A stretch of 64,000 bases of DNA, taken from assembly GCF_030063445.1 (NCBI RefSeq), contig NZ_JASITD010000014.1, forward strand, positions 86,244-150,243, given 5' to 3'. The notes below the pieces were generated by a model, which made no database searches, was not told where the DNA came from, and saw only the letters and a program-made list of their open reading frames with translations. Positions 37,788-46,926 of this stretch are shown here, piece after piece. The position numbers were made by a program, and so were the translations under genes. Every line of letters starts with the position of its first letter. Within the stretch, counting starts at the first letter, position 1. The stretch comes from Hymenobacter sp. H14-R3. Its GTDB lineage: Bacteria > Bacteroidota > Bacteroidia > Cytophagales > Hymenobacteraceae.

Positions 37788-38438
37788 ATGGGTACTGCTC
37801 AGTTTTTTAACCGCCGCGCCTACTTTGTGCGCGAGCACATCGGGTTGCTGAAGTTGAAGGATACCTTCGACATTCTGGATGCCGAAACCCGGGAGCACCT
37901 GGGCTACGCCACGGAAGAAAACCCGGCCTGGATTAACTGGACGCGCCTGCTGTTGCAGAAGCACCGCATGCCCACTACGCTGGTGGTGCGCAACCTCACC
38001 GACGATGCGCCCCTGCTGCGCTTGGAGCGCGGCTGGCGCTTCCTGCGCTCCAAAATACGAGTGTATGATGGTCAAAATGAGCTGCTTGGCTATTTCGAGA
38101 GTAAAATTTTGACCGTGGGCGGGGGCTTCCACGTGTACAATGACCGGGGCATCCGGGTGGCCGACATCAAGGGCAACTGGATTGGCTGGAATTTCCGCTT
38201 TCTCGATGCCAGCGGGCAGGTGCTGGGGCTGGTGACTAAAAAGTGGGCAGGCATCGGCCGCGAGCTGTTTACCACCGCCGACAACTACCTGATTTCCCTT
38301 ACCGACCAAGGCACCGCGCAGCCCGCCACGGCGGCCCTGCTGCTGGCCGCTGGCCTGGCCATCGACACGCTGTATAAGGAAGCGCGCAGCCAGGCCGTCG
38401 GCACTACCACCACCGACTTTAGCTACACGCCAGCTTAA
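37788..38438 (+). CDS. LURP-one/scramblase-like protein
   Basis: A 216-residue protein with repeated antiparallel strands of the kind FDILDAETREHLGYA, KIRVYDGQNELLGYFESK, VYNDRGIRVADIKGNWIGWNFRFLD and LVTKKWAGIGRELFTTADNY. Alternating D/N-G turns and a WAG/K motif recall the LURP-one-related/phospholipid scramblase beta-barrel, with a hydrophobic helix (AALLLAAGLAIDTLY) near the C-terminus. No enzymatic residues are evident. Start at the ATG 37788. Confidence 0.6.
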   Translation: MGTAQFFNRRAYFVREHIGLLKLKDTFDILDAETREHLGYATEENPAWINWTRLLLQKHRMPTTLVVRNLTDDAPLLRLERGWRFLRSKIRVYDGQNELLGYFESKILTVGGGFHVYNDRGIRVADIKGNWIGWNFRFLDASGQVLGLVTKKWAGIGRELFTTADNYLISLTDQGTAQPATAALLLAAGLAIDTLYKEARSQAVGTTTTDFSYTPA

Positions 38439-38455
38439 CCCGCTGTGGTGTTTAT

Positions 38456-38494
38456 GTGCCCCAGTCCGCCGGCGTAGCCAGCCGACCGGGGCAC
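38456..38494. repeat. 18-bp hairpin (CCGGTCSGCCGG family, short)
   Basis: Arms 38456-38473 and 38477-38494 pair with three mismatches around a 3-base loop; it lies 17 bases after the preceding stop codon. Confidence 0.7.
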
Positions 38495-38606
38495 GTACGC
38501 TGACTTACTGGTTGTTGCCGCAACTTTTTGCGTTTCATTCGCCTGCCCAACGAATAGCGGCACATTGCCCGCAACCCCGCCGCAAACCACCGCCGTATAG
38601 CCGCTT

Positions 38607-39377
38607 ATGTCTGACACGCCCATTTTCCCAGCCGGCCCCGGCCACGACGAGCCGGAGCTTTCGCCTTCGGGTGCGCCCATTTACCGCTATGAGGAAGCGG
38701 TCCCGTTTGAGCTGGCCAGCGGCGATGACGCCACCATCTCGGCCATTGCGGCGCACATCGAGCGCTACCTGGGGCCGGTGAGTGGCGTGTACCACGAGCT
38801 ACTCTCCGACAAGGTGCACCTCGACGTGCACATCGTGCCGCCCAGCGCCGACTTCCCGTTTTACGCCCTTATCACGTCGGGCATGAGCGACCGGCCCATG
38901 ACCGTGCCGCCCGAAGCCTCGCTCGATGATGCGCCGCCCTTTGCCGAGCTGTGCATCCTGCTGCCCAGCACCTGGGACATTCCCACCGACCCGGCCGAGG
39001 TAGCCACCGCCTTTGCCGACGACAACGTGTACTGGCCCATTCGCTGGCTGAAAATGCTGGCCCGCCTGCCGCACGAGTACGGCAGCTGGCTGGGTTTCGG
39101 CCACACCATCCCCAACGGGGAAGAGGCCGCGCCCTTTGCCGACAACACCGAGCTGGGCTGCATGCTGCTGCTCACGGCACTCAGCCTGCCCGAGGAGTTT
39201 CAAACCCTGGTCATCAGCCCCGAAAAAACGGTGCAGTTCTACACGCTCTACCCCATTTACCGCGAGGAAATGGCACTCAAGATGGCGCAGGGTGCCGATG
39301 CGCTCATCGACCGTTTCGAGGACTACGACATCGGCGACGTGCTGGACCTGACCCGGCCCAATACGGCGCTGGCCTGA
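38607..39377 (+). CDS. Suppressor-of-fused domain protein
   Basis: A 256-residue cytoplasmic protein matching the SUFU family (named from the Hedgehog pathway protein): HIERYLGPVSGVYHEL, VHLDVHIVPPSADFPFYALITSGMSDRPM, AELCILLPSTWDI, and YWPIRWLKMLARLPHEYGSWLGFGHTIPNG. In bacteria, SUFU proteins are often immunity proteins or of unknown role; no toxin gene is next to it. It lies just before the AT-richer island. Confidence 0.88.
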   Translation: MSDTPIFPAGPGHDEPELSPSGAPIYRYEEAVPFELASGDDATISAIAAHIERYLGPVSGVYHELLSDKVHLDVHIVPPSADFPFYALITSGMSDRPMTVPPEASLDDAPPFAELCILLPSTWDIPTDPAEVATAFADDNVYWPIRWLKMLARLPHEYGSWLGFGHTIPNGEEAAPFADNTELGCMLLLTALSLPEEFQTLVISPEKTVQFYTLYPIYREEMALKMAQGADALIDRFEDYDIGDVLDLTRPNTALA

Positions 39378-39614
39378 GCTTCCGTCATCACTGCATCAAC
39401 AACGTAGATGTGGGTCAGCGCGGTGCGGGTAAGGGGGTGCGTTTCTTTCGAGAGTGTTTAGTAGATAGTAGACAACATGACTATAATTCAGCGCCAAATC
39501 TGCTGGTAGGTAGCTGTCATTGTGTAACTTCGCGGCCTTCAAATTGCCATTTTTCTGTCCTTTGCTTTTGAATTCACGCGTTTTTATGCACCACAATTCA
39601 TCGCGTGATAGTAG

Positions 39615-40451
39615 ATGCTGAAGCCACCCGAGTTATATAGAGTCCGGACGGTACGAGACGTAATAGAAACAGCACACCGCCCCTTGCTTGTATTGGCGGA
39701 GAACGGGGAAATTTATTATCTCAAGTATGCTCGCCATCAACTTTATGAGTTGAAATGTGAGTGGATTTGCCACTACCTGCTTACGCTTTGGAACATTCCA
39801 ACACCCGATACGGCAATTTTGACCGTACCCGCAGAAATTTTTCCAACTTTCCCGTCTGCGGCCCAGTCTACAATACGCTATTTACACCGCCCTGCCTTCG
39901 GCTCGAAGTTGATTCAAGGTGCTATTGATAGCAGCGACTTCATCCAGCACGGTTCTGCCACGGAACTAGCCGCACTTACGAACTCCGATGACCTGCTGTG
40001 GATTGCGCTATTTGATGCTTGGGTTTCCAACGATGACAGAAGGGCCAGCCATCACAACCTAGTAGTAGCACCAGATGTCCTTGGTGGGAAAGGCAGATTT
40101 AAATGCTGGGCCATTGACCACGCATTTACGTTTAATAGCCAGCCATTTGAGCAGCTCGACTACAACGAAACTTACTTTAGTTACAATATAAATTTGTCTC
40201 AAGCAGCAGCGGCACGTGCTACACTAAATCAATGGCGAGAGAAACGCCCGCTTTGGTGGGAAAGCGAGTTAAAAGATGGGTACTACCTTCGTATTGCAAA
40301 CTGCCGCCAACATTTTGCTGCAATATGCGGCTTACTACCAGAGCCTTACCAATTAAGTGAGTCCGAGCAAACTCATTTATTTTATTTCCTGTTTTGCCGT
40401 AAGCGAATTTCGTCTCTTTGGGACGAATTCTTTGCCTCTTTACCTCAGTAA
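39615..40451 (+). CDS. HipA-like kinase domain protein
   Basis: A 278-residue protein related to the HipA-type Ser/Thr kinases (HipA-like kinase family). Candidate ATP-site lysine K37 (IYYLKYAR), catalytic-loop-like SNDDRRASHHN (N139, D141, N148), and metal-binding Asp in AIDHAF (D168) are visible. It lacks the N-terminal lobe extension and HTH partner of classical HipBA. The gene is AT-richer than its surroundings and its stop TAA overlaps the next ATG (TAATG). It probably works with the DUF3037 protein; target unknown. Confidence 0.8.
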   Translation: MLKPPELYRVRTVRDVIETAHRPLLVLAENGEIYYLKYARHQLYELKCEWICHYLLTLWNIPTPDTAILTVPAEIFPTFPSAAQSTIRYLHRPAFGSKLIQGAIDSSDFIQHGSATELAALTNSDDLLWIALFDAWVSNDDRRASHHNLVVAPDVLGGKGRFKCWAIDHAFTFNSQPFEQLDYNETYFSYNINLSQAAAARATLNQWREKRPLWWESELKDGYYLRIANCRQHFAAICGLLPEPYQLSESEQTHLFYFLFCRKRISSLWDEFFASLPQ

Positions 40452-41365
40452 TGAATACCACTGCTTTTTACACCTTGTTGCGCGTTGTGCCTAATCCGGC
40501 ATCTGGCGAAGCCGTGGTAGTAGGCTTGGTACTCTTTGACGGAACTCGCCACGAAATCCAGATTTCTACTCGCAAACTACGCTTAGCATTATTGTTTGCG
40601 AAGCATGCCGAAACCACTATTCGCTACGCGGTACGACAAATTGAAGCCCGTGTAGAAGCCGACACTAATGTTCGGCGACAAGCTATACTGGCTGGGTGCC
40701 TACCGGAGCCGTCACGCTTGATGAATTGGTCAGACTGGGAATACTTAGCTCGTTATTCCAACGGAATGGTTCGGGTAGACAGTTTGATGAATGTGGCCCT
40801 CTTCTCGGATGATGACGTAACCACCGTATTTAATCAGCTCTATACCAACCTTGTTGATTCCAATGAACAGGTTAAGCATCATCGGGTAAAGCCTCTAGTA
40901 AAGAAATCAATACGCACGCTGATTCAACGCGTTCAATCGCAAGTTCATACTAATATAAATTTAACACCCAAGCTATTGCCCGACTTGTTTTTTAATCTGA
41001 GTTTAGATTGTTTGGGTATGAATGGCTCACTTATAGGAGCACACAGTTTGCCAATCGACCAGTTACGGATAGACACTTTGCAGCAGCATTTTAGCGAATG
41101 CCGTTTTGCAATTAAGAGCCTATCAGAGCATTATAAGCCTCACAAGCCTCAGTCGAATATTCTATATCTACTCGCTGACGAACCTGATGAACAAGTTGAG
41201 CCAGATAAACACAAGTTTTGGCGTGCTATCCAAGGTGAACCAATGTTGAAAGTGTTGCCTACCGACGAAGCCGAACTTATAGCTGACCTGATAGAGCGTA
41301 CAGGCGCAAAAACGTTCTTGAAAAAGAATCTACTTCAGGCGGAGGAATTAGAAACTGCCGATTAA
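40451..41365 (+). CDS. DUF3037 family protein
   Basis: A 304-residue protein starting MNTTAFYTLLRVVPNPASGE, the typical DUF3037 opening (strand followed by VGLVLFDGTRHEIQIS). The family often lies next to HipA-like kinase genes; here the two overlap by one base. Overall composition is AT-rich (GC well below the window average), a sign of acquisition from elsewhere. No signal peptide. The role is unknown: it may be a substrate, regulator or antitoxin-like partner of the kinase. Confidence 0.82.
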   Translation: MNTTAFYTLLRVVPNPASGEAVVVGLVLFDGTRHEIQISTRKLRLALLFAKHAETTIRYAVRQIEARVEADTNVRRQAILAGCLPEPSRLMNWSDWEYLARYSNGMVRVDSLMNVALFSDDDVTTVFNQLYTNLVDSNEQVKHHRVKPLVKKSIRTLIQRVQSQVHTNINLTPKLLPDLFFNLSLDCLGMNGSLIGAHSLPIDQLRIDTLQQHFSECRFAIKSLSEHYKPHKPQSNILYLLADEPDEQVEPDKHKFWRAIQGEPMLKVLPTDEAELIADLIERTGAKTFLKKNLLQAEELETAD

Positions 41366-41373
41366 CCATTAAG

Positions 41374-41422
41374 AAACGCAAAAGAGGCTGAAGCTCTGGA
41401 AGCTTCAGCCTCTTTTGCGTTT
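41374..41422. terminator. Bidirectional terminator
   Basis: A 22-base perfect stem (41374-41395 with 41401-41422), loop 5, with AAAA and TTTT inside the stem ends. It lies between the convergent DUF3037 and lpd genes. Confidence 0.92.
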
Positions 41423-41440
41423 CTGCCGCGTGGGCAATAC

Positions 41441-42847
41441 TTACATGTGAATGGCCCGGTTCTCGGTAGCGGCCAAGCAGGCTTCTTTCATGGCCTCGGC
41501 GTAGGTGGGGTGCGAGTGGCTCATGCGGGCCACGTCCTCGGCTGAGGCGCGGAACTCCATGGCGGTCACGGCTTCGGCGATGAGGTCGGCGATGCGCGGC
41601 CCAATCATGTGCACGCCCAGGATTTCGTCGGTGGTTTTGTCGGCCAGCACTTTTACGAAGCCGTCGGTGTCGCCGCTGGCGCGGGCCCGGCCGCTGGCTT
41701 TGAACGGGAACGAACCCACTTTATAGGCCTTACCCTGCTCCTTGAGTTGCTCTTCGGTGTAGCCCACGCCGGCCACTTCGGGCCACGTGTATACCACGCC
41801 GGGGATGAGCAGGTAGTTGATGTGCGGCTTCTGGCCCACGATGGTTTCGGCCACGAACACGCCTTCTTCTTCGGCCTTGTGGGCCAGCATGGCCCCCCGA
41901 ATAACGTCGCCGATGGCGTAGATGCCGGGCACGTTGGTTTGCAGGTGCTCATCGACCTTGATGCGGCCGCGCTCTTCCATGGCCACGCCGGCGGCCTCCA
42001 GGTTGAGGCCGGCCGTGTAGGGCGCGCGGCCCACGGCCACGAGGCAGTAGTCGCCCTCAAAGGTCACTTCCTCGCCCTTGGCGTTGGTGGCGGTTACGGT
42101 CACGGTGTCGCCCTCGCGGGTGGCGCCGGTCACTTTGTGGCTCATGAAAAACTCGATGCCGATTTTGCCCAGCACCCGCTTCAGCTCCTTGCCGAGGCCG
42201 CGGTCCATGGTCGGGATGAGCGAATCCATGAACTCGACCACCGATACTTTGGCACCCAGGCGGGCGTACACGGAAGCCATTTCGAGGCCGATAACCCCGC
42301 CGCCAATCACAATCATGTGCTTGGGCACTTCACGAATGTTGAGGGCCTCGGTGCTGGTAATAATGCGCTGCTTGTCCTGGGCGATGAACGGCAGCACCGT
42401 GGGCTTGGAGCCGGTGGCGATGATAACGTTCTTGGTTTCAATCTGTTGGGCCTCGCCGCCGCCCAGGGGTGTGATGCTGAGGTGGTTCTTATCCACGAAC
42501 GCGCCGACGCCGGTCAGCACGTCGATTTTGTTCTTCTTCATCAGGTAGCCGATGCCCTCCACGTTGGCCTTCACCACGCCGGCCTTGCGGTCAATCATGC
42601 GGTTCATGTCCACCGTGAGGTTATCGAGGCCAATGCCGTGCTCGGCAAACACCGAGTGGGCATTGTGGTAGTGCTCCGACGAGTCGAGCAGGGCCTTGCT
42701 GGGGATGCAGCCCACGTTGAGGCAGGTGCCGCCCAGGGTGGGGTACTTCTCAATGAGGGCGGTTTTCAGGCCCAGCTGGGCGCAGCGAATGGCGGCTACA
42801 TACCCGCCGGGGCCCGAGCCCACAACGGTCACATCATACTGATTCAT
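41441..42847 (-). CDS. lpdA: Dihydrolipoyl dehydrogenase (E3)
   Basis: FAD-dependent E3 of the 2-oxoacid dehydrogenase complexes, re-oxidising dihydrolipoamide with NAD. 468 residues: FAD motif [13 protein letters not shown], redox disulfide [13 protein letters not shown] (C42, C47), NAD motif [19 protein letters not shown], and the C-terminal active-site [13 protein letters not shown]. The ATG at 42847 is standard. It is not in an operon with sucA/sucB (20-25 kb) and may serve several complexes. Confidence 0.97.
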   Translation of the reverse strand: MNQYDVTVVGSGPGGYVAAIRCAQLGLKTALIEKYPTLGGTCLNVGCIPSKALLDSSEHYHNAHSVFAEHGIGLDNLTVDMNRMIDRKAGVVKANVEGIGYLMKKNKIDVLTGVGAFVDKNHLSITPLGGGEAQQIETKNVIIATGSKPTVLPFIAQDKQRIITSTEALNIREVPKHMIVIGGGVIGLEMASVYARLGAKVSVVEFMDSLIPTMDRGLGKELKRVLGKIGIEFFMSHKVTGATREGDTVTVTATNAKGEEVTFEGDYCLVAVGRAPYTAGLNLEAAGVAMEERGRIKVDEHLQTNVPGIYAIGDVIRGAMLAHKAEEEGVFVAETIVGQKPHINYLLIPGVVYTWPEVAGVGYTEEQLKEQGKAYKVGSFPFKASGRARASGDTDGFVKVLADKTTDEILGVHMIGPRIADLIAEAVTAMEFRASAEDVARMSHSHPTYAEAMKEACLAATENRAIHM

Positions 42848-42898
42848 ACTCACAAAAATCAAGTGAAAGCCGGCGCGCGGCCACGCTACTACCTGCTA

Positions 42899-43426
42899 CT
42901 AATACTTGGGGCGTGGGCTCAGGGCCACGCCGCCGGCCAGCACCAGGGCATCCTCGCCCGCGCCGATGGTGGCGGTGTTGATGCCCGTTTTTTCGCTCAG
43001 GCCCTTGCGTAGGTAAAAGGTCAGAAACGTGGCGGCCACGGCCCCCAGGCTGCCCACCAGGGCCCCGGTTAAGGCGCTGCCGCCCTGGCTCTTATACCAG
43101 GTGGCGCCCACCAGTGCTCCCGAGGCGGCGCGTACCGAAAGCTGCTGCGGAATAATGCGGTCGCCGGTGTTGGGCAGCTTGTCGCCCACCAGCTCGCCGG
43201 CGGTCAGCACCTTGAGAGTGGCGGCCACGCCGGGCTTGGTGAGGAAGCGCAGCGGCGAGGAGGCCATGCCCGGGGCTAGGGCCCGGTGCGAAAGGTAATC
43301 GGCTAGAAACATGGGGCCGCTGGTGGCGCGGGCCCCCGTGATGGCGGCAAAACCCAGCGCCGGCCAAAACTTGGCGGTGCGCGGCGCGGCGGTCGGGGTA
43401 GACTTCTGGAGCTTCTTGGATTTCAT
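42899..43426 (-). CDS. DUF4126-like membrane protein
   Basis: A 175-residue protein with a basic start (MKSKKLQK) and Gly/Ala-rich hydrophobic segments: LGFAAITGARATSGPMFLADYL, AASGALVGATWY, SALTGALVGSLGAVAATFLTFYLRK, and ALVLAGGVALS. The AAITGARATSGP pattern fits the DUF4126 family, of unknown function. It lies 51 bases upstream of lpd on the same strand. Confidence 0.7.
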   Translation of the reverse strand: MKSKKLQKSTPTAAPRTAKFWPALGFAAITGARATSGPMFLADYLSHRALAPGMASSPLRFLTKPGVAATLKVLTAGELVGDKLPNTGDRIIPQQLSVRAASGALVGATWYKSQGGSALTGALVGSLGAVAATFLTFYLRKGLSEKTGINTATIGAGEDALVLAGGVALSPRPKY

Positions 43427-43906
43427 GGGAAAGGGAATCAGGGAACGAGTTGCTTTTTAACGCAAAACTGCCTAAAACGGCTAGGTGCGCCAGCACGAAA
43501 GCCTAGCTGTTCGCTGCATGTAAGGGTGGCTCCATTGCGCTGGTTGAGGGCCCGCGGCCCGCCAAAAGTGCCGCTTGGCGCAATTACTAACGCGCGCCGG
43601 TCCGGCGGCGCAGCCGTCCGACCGGTTGTCGCGTGCGCCGCTTGGCCAGGCGTGCAGGCATCGTCCCTGCATCAACCGACGTGCGGGTGCGCCGCTTGGC
43701 CGGTCGTGCGGGCATCACTTGCGCGACAACCGGTCGGACGGCTGCGCCGCCGGACCGGCGCACGTTGGCAATTAGGCTGGTGGGGTAGCCAACACCCACG
43801 AAAGCCCACCGTTCGGCAGGCGTTGGGGAGCGTTGGTCGTAAGGCCAAAACCGGATGGGTAGGATAGGGAGTAAGTTGCTGTGTTATCTCTCCAATTACG
43901 CTTGCT
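43427..43906. other. Intergenic region holding a composite repeat
   Basis: About 480 bases without a supported gene; most of it is the composite inverted repeat at 43581-43774. Confidence 0.7.
43581..43774. repeat. Composite inverted repeat with internal direct repeats
   Basis: Perfect 39-base arms 43595-43633 and 43722-43760, extended outward to 43581 and 43774 with three mismatches. Between them a block starting GTGCGCCGCTTGGCC occurs twice in direct orientation (from about 43633 and 43688). The arms belong to the CCGGTCSGCCGG family. Confidence 0.88.
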
Positions 43907-44314
43907 ATGAGTCACTCTACCCAGTATTTCCGTAATCCGGCCGCCGCAATTTCTTATTGTTCAAGCGGTTATATCCGTACCGACTGGCGCTCGATGGCCG
44001 CCGAGCCCGGCGAGCTGCGCGCCATCTATGAGCATGTGCTGCGGGCCATGCAGCGCTACCACGTTACGGCGCTGCTGTTTGTGCACGGCCAGCAGGAGGA
44101 GATTCCGGCGGCGGTGCAGCGCTGGCTGGTGGCCGAGTGGATACCTCGCGCCATTCGGGAAGCCGGCTACGAGCGGTGCGCACTGGTGGAAGCCAGCCAC
44201 GGCAACCCGGTGGCCCCCCAGGCCATTGGGCAGCAGGTAGCGGGCACCATGGAATACGCTTTCTTTGGCGAAACCGCCCCGGCGGTCAGCTGGCTGCTGC
44301 ACGCCGAGGCGTAG
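43907..44314 (+). CDS. Unknown cytoplasmic protein, STAS/SpoIIAA-like
   Basis: A 135-residue protein. Alternating strand and helix (GYIRTDWR, RAIYEHVLRAMQRYHVTALLFVHGQQEEIPAAVQRWLVAEWIPRAI, RCALVEAS) resembles the small STAS/SpoIIAA-like proteins of Bacteroidota, but no signature residue is clear. No signal peptide. A one-sided copy of the repeat core seen at 4341 follows its stop codon. Confidence 0.65.
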   Translation: MSHSTQYFRNPAAAISYCSSGYIRTDWRSMAAEPGELRAIYEHVLRAMQRYHVTALLFVHGQQEEIPAAVQRWLVAEWIPRAIREAGYERCALVEASHGNPVAPQAIGQQVAGTMEYAFFGETAPAVSWLLHAEA

Positions 44315-44456
44315 GCTAAGCTTCAGCTTGCCAATAAATATTAGTAAAACGTTATTCAACAGATAGATACGTAATAGCCGGCCTCGTTGCCAGCAAGCCA
44401 AAGCCTGGCCTGCCTTCCTGCTGCGCGCCGTTCCGTTTGGCTGGCTATGCGCCTGC

Positions 44457-45983
44457 CTAGCCGGGCCGGGTAGCCAGCACCTCTTCCAGCACCTGGCGCG
44501 AGTTGGCCAGGCGTGGCACTTTGCGCTGGCCGCCCAGGCGGCCGCGGTGGCGCAGCCAGGCCTCGAAGGTGCCCGCCGGCACAAAGTGCACGCGGGGCGG
44601 GGCCAGAGCTAAGTCGCGGTGGCGCTTGGCGTCGTAGTCAGAATTTAAGTTACGCAGCTCTTTATCAAGTAATTGACTAAAGAGGGCGACATCGGTAGGG
44701 GGTGGGCCGCTCAGCTCCACGGCCCATTCGTGGCCACCGCGCGAGGTGCCGCCGCCCGCCGCAAAGTAGACGGGCGCGGCCGTGAAGTCGCGCACGGCGC
44801 AGCCCGTAGCGGCAGCGGCGGCGGCAATGGCGGCCTCGGCGTTTTCCACCACCACTTCTTCGCCAAAAGCGTTGAGAAACTGCCGGGTGCGGCCCGTGAT
44901 GCGCACCCGGTAGGGCCGCAGCGAGGTAAAGCGCACGGTGTCGCCCACCAGGTAGCGCCACAGCCCGGCGCTGCTGCTGATAACCAGCGCGTAGCTGGGC
45001 CCGATGGTGACGTCCTCCAGGGGTACCGGGCGCGGGTCGGGCTGGTCGAACTGCCCAGCCGGCAAAAACTCGTAGTAAATGCCGTGGTCGAGCAGCAGCA
45101 GCAAGTCGGCGCTGCCGGGCTCGTCCTGCAAGGCAAAGTAGCCCTCCGAGGCATTGTAAATCTCCAGGTAGCGCAGCTGCTCGCCGGGCATAAGCTCCTG
45201 AAAAAGTGACTTATAGGGCCCAAATGCCACCGCGCCGTGCAGAAACAGGCCCAGCCGGGGCCACACGGCGCGCAGGTCGTCGGCGCCGGCCAGGGCCAGC
45301 ACGCGGCGCAGCAGCACCAGCATCCAGGTGGGCACGCCGGCCAGCACGCGCACATCCTGGCGCAGCACGTGGCGGGCAATGCGCTCAATTTTTTCTTCCC
45401 ACTCATCGAGCAGGGCCAGGGGCAGGGGCGGGGTGCGCAGGGTTTGGGCCCAGTTGGGTAAGCTGTTCATTACCAGCGCCGACACATCGCCGGTGAGGGC
45501 GGCCGCCTGGAAGGGACTGGGGCTCAGGCTGCCGCCCAGGCTCAGGGTTTTGCCTTGTAGCAGGCGGTGGGCGGGGTAGAGGTGGGTAGATAGGGCCAGC
45601 ATGTCGCGCCCGGCGCGGTAGTGATTGTCGTGCAGGGCCTCGCGGGTAAGGGGCAGGTACTTGCTGCGGGCGTTGGTGGTGCCGCTGCTGCGGGCCTGCC
45701 ACTGCGGGGCGGGGCCAGGCCAGAGCACATCGGGCTGGCCGCGCAGCACTTTTTCCAGCTCGGGATACAGCTGCTCGTAGGTGCTCACGGGCACGCGCTG
45801 GCCAAACGCCTGGGCGCTCAGGCCGGCCGCGTAGCCGTAGCGCTGGCCCCAGGCCGTGCCCCGCGCCCGGCCCAGCAGGTAGCGCAGCACGGCCGCCTGC
45901 GCCGCCAGTGGCTCGTGCCGCACCCGCGCCAGCCGGGGCAGGCTGCCAAGCTGAACGGCACGGGTAATAAGCTGGTCAAGCAC
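44457..45983 (-). CDS. GH3 auxin-responsive-promoter family protein (acyl-adenylase fold)
   Basis: A 508-residue protein of the bacterial GH3 family, in the ANL adenylate-forming superfamily; plant members conjugate amino acids to hormones, bacterial substrates are unknown. Seen: ATP-binding motif QARSSGTTNARSKYLPLT, NASEGYFALQDEP, and the C-terminal GRTRQFLNAFGEEVVVEN with the hinge. Predicted cytoplasmic. Single gene on the minus strand. Confidence 0.92.
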   Translation of the reverse strand: MLDQLITRAVQLGSLPRLARVRHEPLAAQAAVLRYLLGRARGTAWGQRYGYAAGLSAQAFGQRVPVSTYEQLYPELEKVLRGQPDVLWPGPAPQWQARSSGTTNARSKYLPLTREALHDNHYRAGRDMLALSTHLYPAHRLLQGKTLSLGGSLSPSPFQAAALTGDVSALVMNSLPNWAQTLRTPPLPLALLDEWEEKIERIARHVLRQDVRVLAGVPTWMLVLLRRVLALAGADDLRAVWPRLGLFLHGAVAFGPYKSLFQELMPGEQLRYLEIYNASEGYFALQDEPGSADLLLLLDHGIYYEFLPAGQFDQPDPRPVPLEDVTIGPSYALVISSSAGLWRYLVGDTVRFTSLRPYRVRITGRTRQFLNAFGEEVVVENAEAAIAAAAAATGCAVRDFTAAPVYFAAGGGTSRGGHEWAVELSGPPPTDVALFSQLLDKELRNLNSDYDAKRHRDLALAPPRVHFVPAGTFEAWLRHRGRLGGQRKVPRLANSRQVLEEVLATRPG

Positions 45984-46030
45984 CTTTTTAAGTGTGAAGT
46001 ATGAGGTGTGAAGTGTGAGTTAAGTAAGAA

Positions 46031-46138
46031 AGAACGTCATGCTGAACACAGAGAAGCATCTCTGCTGCTTCGTTGCGCGGACCCGATGAAGCGGTAGAGC
46101 TGCTTCGGCAAGCGGACGCCAGATGAGCATGGCGTTCT
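46031..46138. repeat. AGAACGTC-family inverted repeat (third copy)
   Basis: Outer arms 46031-46043 and 46126-46138 pair over 13 bases with one mismatch; the inside (GAAGCATCTC, TGCTTCGGCAAGCG) is like the copy at 6222-6323 but more degenerate. It lies 28 bases after the lptB stop codon (minus strand). Confidence 0.8.
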
Positions 46139-46166
46139 TTAGTTAACACGTAATCAGTCTTATAGC

Positions 46167-46907
46167 CTATTCAAAGGTTTTGCGCTTTTTCAATTCGAAA
46201 TCGCGGCCCAGGTACACGCGGCGCACGGTTTCGTCGGCGGCCAGCTCTTCGGCGGTGCCGGCTTTCAGGAGCTTGCCTTCGAAGAGGAGGTAGGCGCGGT
46301 CCACTATTTCGAGGGTTTTGTGCACGTCGTGGTCGGTGATGAGCACGCCGATGTTCTGGGTTTTGAGCTTGGCCACGATGCCCTGGATTTCTTCGGTGGC
46401 GATGGGGTCTACGCCGGCGAAGGGCTCGTCGAGGAGCACAAATTTGGGGCTCACGGCCAGGGCGCGGGCTATTTCGGTGCGGCGGCGCTCGCCGCCGCTC
46501 AGCACCTTGCCCAGGTTTTTGCGCACGTGGCCCAGGCTGAATTCTTCGAGCAGCTGCTCCACTTTGTCGAGCTGCTCCTTTTTGGGCATGTCGGTCATTT
46601 CGAGCACCGCGAGGATGTTTTCCTCCACGCTCAGGTCGCGAAACACGCTGGCTTCCTGGGCCAGGTAGCCCATGCCGCGCCGCGCCCGCTGGTAGATGGG
46701 CAGGCGCGTGACCTCCTCCTCGCCCAGAAAAATGCGGCCGCCGTTGGGCTTCACCATGCCCACCATCATGTAGAAGCAGGTGGTTTTGCCGGCCCCGTTG
46801 GGGCCTAGCAGCCCCACTATTTCGCCCTGCGCTACGCTGAGCGACATGTCGTTGACGACGGTGCGGGCTTTGTATTGCTTGACGAGGTGCTCGGCGCGGA
46901 GAATCAT
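46167..46907 (-). CDS. lptB: LPS export ABC transporter ATP-binding protein
   Basis: ATPase of the LptBFG complex that drives lipopolysaccharide out of the inner membrane. 246 residues with Walker [10 protein letters not shown] (35-43), Q-loop region [19 protein letters not shown], signature LSGGERRR (136-143), Walker B FVLLDEP and the switch His in [20 protein letters not shown] with AGVDPIA is characteristic of LptB. The ATG at 46907 is used. A -7 box lies only 12 bases upstream of the start. Confidence 0.95.
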   Translation of the reverse strand: MILRAEHLVKQYKARTVVNDMSLSVAQGEIVGLLGPNGAGKTTCFYMMVGMVKPNGGRIFLGEEEVTRLPIYQRARRGMGYLAQEASVFRDLSVEENILAVLEMTDMPKKEQLDKVEQLLEEFSLGHVRKNLGKVLSGGERRRTEIARALAVSPKFVLLDEPFAGVDPIATEEIQGIVAKLKTQNIGVLITDHDVHKTLEIVDRAYLLFEGKLLKAGTAEELAADETVRRVYLGRDFELKKRKTFE

Positions 46908-46918
46908 AGGCTGTGGCA

Positions 46919-46926
46919 CAAAGGTA
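46919..46926 (-). promoter_or_regulatory. Candidate -7 box for lptB
   Basis: The minus strand reads TACCTTTG, an exact TAnnTTTG match, 11-12 bases upstream of the lptB start. If used, the mRNA would have almost no leader. No -33 box is clear. Confidence 0.5.

Noticed and set aside
41609..43012. 467-codon plus-strand frame across lpd
   Set aside because: Shadow of lpd; no recognisable protein features.
43581..43774. Possible CRISPR array
   Set aside because: Two direct repeats with one spacer-like gap sit inside a palindrome; there is no regular repeat-spacer series and no cas gene in the window.
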